Part shown: positions 60,576-64,000 of the stretch, in pieces
How the letters are laid out: every line of letters begins with the position of its first letter
Position numbering within the stretch: the first letter of the stretch is position 1
From: a bacterium
Lineage (GTDB): Bacteria; Bacillota; Bacilli; Lactobacillales; Streptococcaceae
Assembly: GCA_905221345.1 (NCBI GenBank)
Contig: CAJNCW010000002.1
Span: 259,282 to 323,281 of the forward strand
Direction: 5' to 3'
DNA: 64,000 bases
Position numbers and translations under genes: made by a program
The notes under the pieces: generated by a model
What the model saw: the letters and a program-made list of their open reading frames with translations, nothing else
Told to the model about the DNA's origin: nothing
Databases searched by the model: none

Positions 60576-61046
60576 TTACCAACGGAAGTGTGCGAAGGCA
60601 CGGTTAGCTTCAGCCATACGGTGAGTGTCTTCACGTTTCTTAACAGCTGCACCAGTGTTGTTAGCAGCGTCCAAGATTTCTTTTGCAAGACGGTCTTGCA
60701 TTGTGTGTTCACCACGAAGGCGAGCGATTGTTACCAACCAACGAAGTCCAAGTGTTGTACGGCGTTCTGGACGAACTTCAACTGGGACTTGGTAGTTAGA
60801 TCCACCAACACGACGTGCACGTACTTCAAGTACAGGCATGATGTTTTCCATAGCTGTTTCAAATACTTCAAGTGCATCGTTGCCAGTAGCTTCTTTGATT
60901 TGCTCAAAAGCACCGTAAACGATTGAAGCAGCTGTACCACGTTTACCATCAAGCATAACGCGGTTGATAAGACGAGTAACTAGTTGTGAATTGTAAAGCG
61001 GATCTGGCAATACGTCACGTTTTGGAGCTCTATTTTTACGACTCAT
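60576..61046 (-). CDS. rpsG: 30S ribosomal protein S7
   Basis: S7 nucleates the 30S head by binding the 3' domain of 16S rRNA. The 156-residue protein matches the family at full length, starting [18 protein letters not shown] and ending [13 protein letters not shown]. It follows rpsL by 19 bp. Confidence 0.98.
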
Positions 61047-61065
61047 TTCTCTTTATCCCCTTTCC

Positions 61066-61479
61066 TTATGCTTTTGGACGTTTAGTACCGTATTTAGAAC
61101 GGCCTTGTTTACGATCGTTAACACCTGCAGTATCAAGTGCACCACGGACGATATGGTAACGTACCCCTGGAAGGTCTTTTACACGTCCACCACGAAGAAG
61201 CACCACGCTGTGCTCTTGCAAGTTGTGTCCGATACCTGGGATGTAGGCAGTAACTTCGATAAGGTTGCTCAAACGTACACGAGCGAATTTACGAAGGGCT
61301 GAGTTAGGTTTTTTAGGTGTCATTGTTCCAACACGAGTTGCAACACCACGTTTTTGTGGTGAAGAAACGTTTGTTTGAACTTTTTTATGACTGTTGTAAC
61401 CAACGTTCAAAGCTGGTGATTTAGATTTTTCTACTTTTGATTTACGCGGTTTGCGAACCAATTGGTTAATTGTAGGCAT
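61066..61479 (-). CDS. rpsL: 30S ribosomal protein S12
   Basis: S12 lies at the decoding centre and is the target of streptomycin-resistance mutations. The 137-residue protein has the usual [11 protein letters not shown] segment; Lys56, altered in resistant pneumococci, is intact. It is the first gene of the str operon, with a leader of about 130 nt. Confidence 0.98.
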   Translation of the reverse strand: MPTINQLVRKPRKSKVEKSKSPALNVGYNSHKKVQTNVSSPQKRGVATRVGTMTPKKPNSALRKFARVRLSNLIEVTAYIPGIGHNLQEHSVVLLRGGRVKDLPGVRYHIVRGALDTAGVNDRKQGRSKYGTKRPKA

Positions 61480-61615
61480 CTACATTCTCCTGTGTTTTTT
61501 TATTTTTGGTGATGATACACTTGGTGACAGCTACCATCTGTGTGTACTTTTGCAACATTTGTCAGCACGTCCCTGTACACTTTTGAGAGACCAAAAGTAA
61601 AAAGTACCGTCTATT

Positions 61616-61645
61616 ATTGTAACACAATTTTTCCTTCATTGTCAA
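61616..61645 (-). promoter_or_regulatory. str operon promoter
   Basis: TTGACA (61645-61640), 18-bp spacer, TACAAT (61621-61616) with TGT extension. The leader between it and rpsL, about 130 nt, contains no ORF; the 320-bp gap holds this promoter and the next terminator. Confidence 0.85.
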
Positions 61646-61710
61646 GATATTTTTCATTTTTATTCTGATCTTTTAACTCTTTGACACTAGCTTTCACCGC
61701 TTTTCTAAAC

Positions 61711-61735
61711 AAAAAAGGGAGGCAATTTGCCTCCA
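61711..61735 (-). terminator. Terminator of the Hk11/Rr11-like operon
   Basis: Stem GGAGGCAA/TTGCCTCC with a one-base loop region, followed on the minus strand by CCTTTTTTG. Confidence 0.8.
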
Positions 61736-61797
61736 CCTTTCTAGTATGGATTTCCTTCGATTCAAGTTATCGTTTCGGAATTTTTTAACCCTTCTTA

Positions 61798-63496
<1,699 letters not shown>

Positions 63497-63500
63497 AGAT

Positions 63501-63875
63501 TTATTTTACCTCGATCCGTTTTTTCAGTTGGATGACCAATACACCAAAGAAAACTGTATAACCTAGTACAACCAAGGCAGCAAGAATGTTAAACTCGTGG
63601 TGTTCCAAATAAGCAGAGACGACCTGCATAAGCTGGTAGGTTGGAGTCAGTTTTCCAATGGATTGGAGCCATTCTGGGAAGGAACTCAAAGGGAACCAGA
63701 GTCCACCTAGGACAGCTAAAGCAATGTAGGCAATATTTCCAATAACCGTCATCAGTTGAGCACTGGGAAGCAAGCTCACCAAGACCCCCATGCTGATAAA
63801 GACCACACTTCCGACCAGCAAAATAACTCCAATCACCAACCAGTCAATCCAAGGCAGAGTCACTCCACGAATCAT
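63501..63875 (-). pseudogene. ABC-2 permease, 3' part only, interrupted by a mobile element
   Basis: About 122 C-terminal residues of an ABC-2 permease remain (GVTLPWIDWLVIGVILLVG; GGLWFPLSSFPEWLQSIGKL). A full subunit is about 240 to 250 residues. The open frame continues only to 63881 because the sequence beyond about 63875 is a hairpin array, the end of a mobile element. The intact gene would have followed an ATPase gene and preceded the Hk11/Rr11-like pair. Whether the remaining part is translated is unknown; the two-component genes may lose their native promoter. Confidence 0.8.
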
Positions 63876-64000
63876 AACCACCCGTCTAACGGGTGGTTTG
63901 CACCAGGGCTATAAGCCCAAATCACCAGCCAGCGCCTAAAGACGCTGGCTTTCACGTTGTTCAAGCCTCATTGCTCTTGACTCGTCACTTGCCTCTTAAA
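63876..64000 (-). mobile_element. End of an IS200/IS605-family element with omega-RNA-like hairpins
   Basis: Three hairpins stand in a row: AACCACCCGT/ACGGGTGGTT (63876-63898), GGGCT/AGCCC (63906-63918) and AGCCAGCG/CGCTGGCT (63927-63950). Read on the minus strand they follow a sequence like the end of tnpB (CAATGAGGCTTGAACAACGTG), as at the right end of IS605/IS1341-type elements, where the tnpB transcript ends as the guide RNA (omega RNA) of TnpB. No transposase frame lies inside the window, and no terminal inverted repeat is expected for this family. The element continues beyond the edge. Confidence 0.7.

Noticed and set aside
60476..60715. Minus-strand open frame of 79 codons overlapping the end of rpsG
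   Set aside because: It is a shifted frame of rpsG continued into the structured repeats; the conserved S7 frame is the real one.

Overview
The window is chromosomal DNA of a mitis-group Streptococcus (S. mitis / S. oralis / S. infantis / S. pneumoniae relatives). The evidence is the low-GC sequence, strong TG-extended -10 promoters, and a gene set matching pneumococcal proteins over their whole length: RitR, MapZ, GpsB, PBP1A, AliA, DexB, Wzg/Wzh/Wzd/Wze, ClpL, LuxS and Pfl. The order of blocks is not that of published pneumococcal genomes (clpL is next to pflB, and the str operon abuts an ilv block and an Hk11/Rr11-like pair), so a commensal relative is more likely than S. pneumoniae itself.

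Layout. 1-9.3 kb: start of a secreted, probably choline-binding protein, then ritR, gnd, mapZ, an rRNA methyltransferase, rnpB, gpsB, an ypsA-like gene, recU and pbp1A, a conserved cell-division and wall-growth block. 9.4-32.3 kb, all on the minus strand: a complete capsule (cps) region bounded by dexB and aliA. In the direction of transcription it runs dexB; an AliC-like lipoprotein; an unusual Tyr/Asp-rich secreted protein with a degenerate CAP-like C-terminus; an AliD-like lipoprotein; cpsABCD regulation and export; wchA; a Cps14F/G-type transferase pair; a GT4 transferase; the wzx flippase; a GT32 transferase; the wzy polymerase; ugd; scars of glf and of a wcjE-type acetyltransferase; a terminator; and aliA with its own consensus promoter. 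The gene set predicts a Wzx/Wzy-made polysaccharide built on a Glc-P lipid primer and containing glucuronic acid.

32.4-43.7 kb: a DUF1846 protein, then an apparently accessory five-gene operon (lantibiotic-immunity-type ABC transporter plus two-component system) headed by an 11-bp direct repeat, then luxS, clpL (CtsR boxes and a 29-codon leader ORF) and pflB (cre site). 43.8-49.4 kb: dinB, a small membrane protein and TetR regulator with a probable operator, uppP and a DUF2207 membrane protein. 49.4-58.1 kb: a polar amino-acid ABC transporter, a small XRE-like protein, an SPFH protein, ilvA, and ilvB-ilvN-ilvC with a CodY-like box. 58.1-61.8 kb: the str operon (rpsL, rpsG, fusA) with two covarying hairpin elements, a terminator and a separate promoter before fusA. 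61.8-64 kb: a LiaS/DesK-type two-component pair behind an ABC-2 permease that is cut by the end of an IS200/IS605-type element, including what looks like the 3' part of a TnpB-associated omega RNA.

Three places deserve most attention: the cps region with its secreted protein and capsule-gene scars, the lantibiotic-immunity-like operon, and the structured repeats between rpsG and fusA. No CRISPR array, tRNA gene or complete insertion sequence was recognised.
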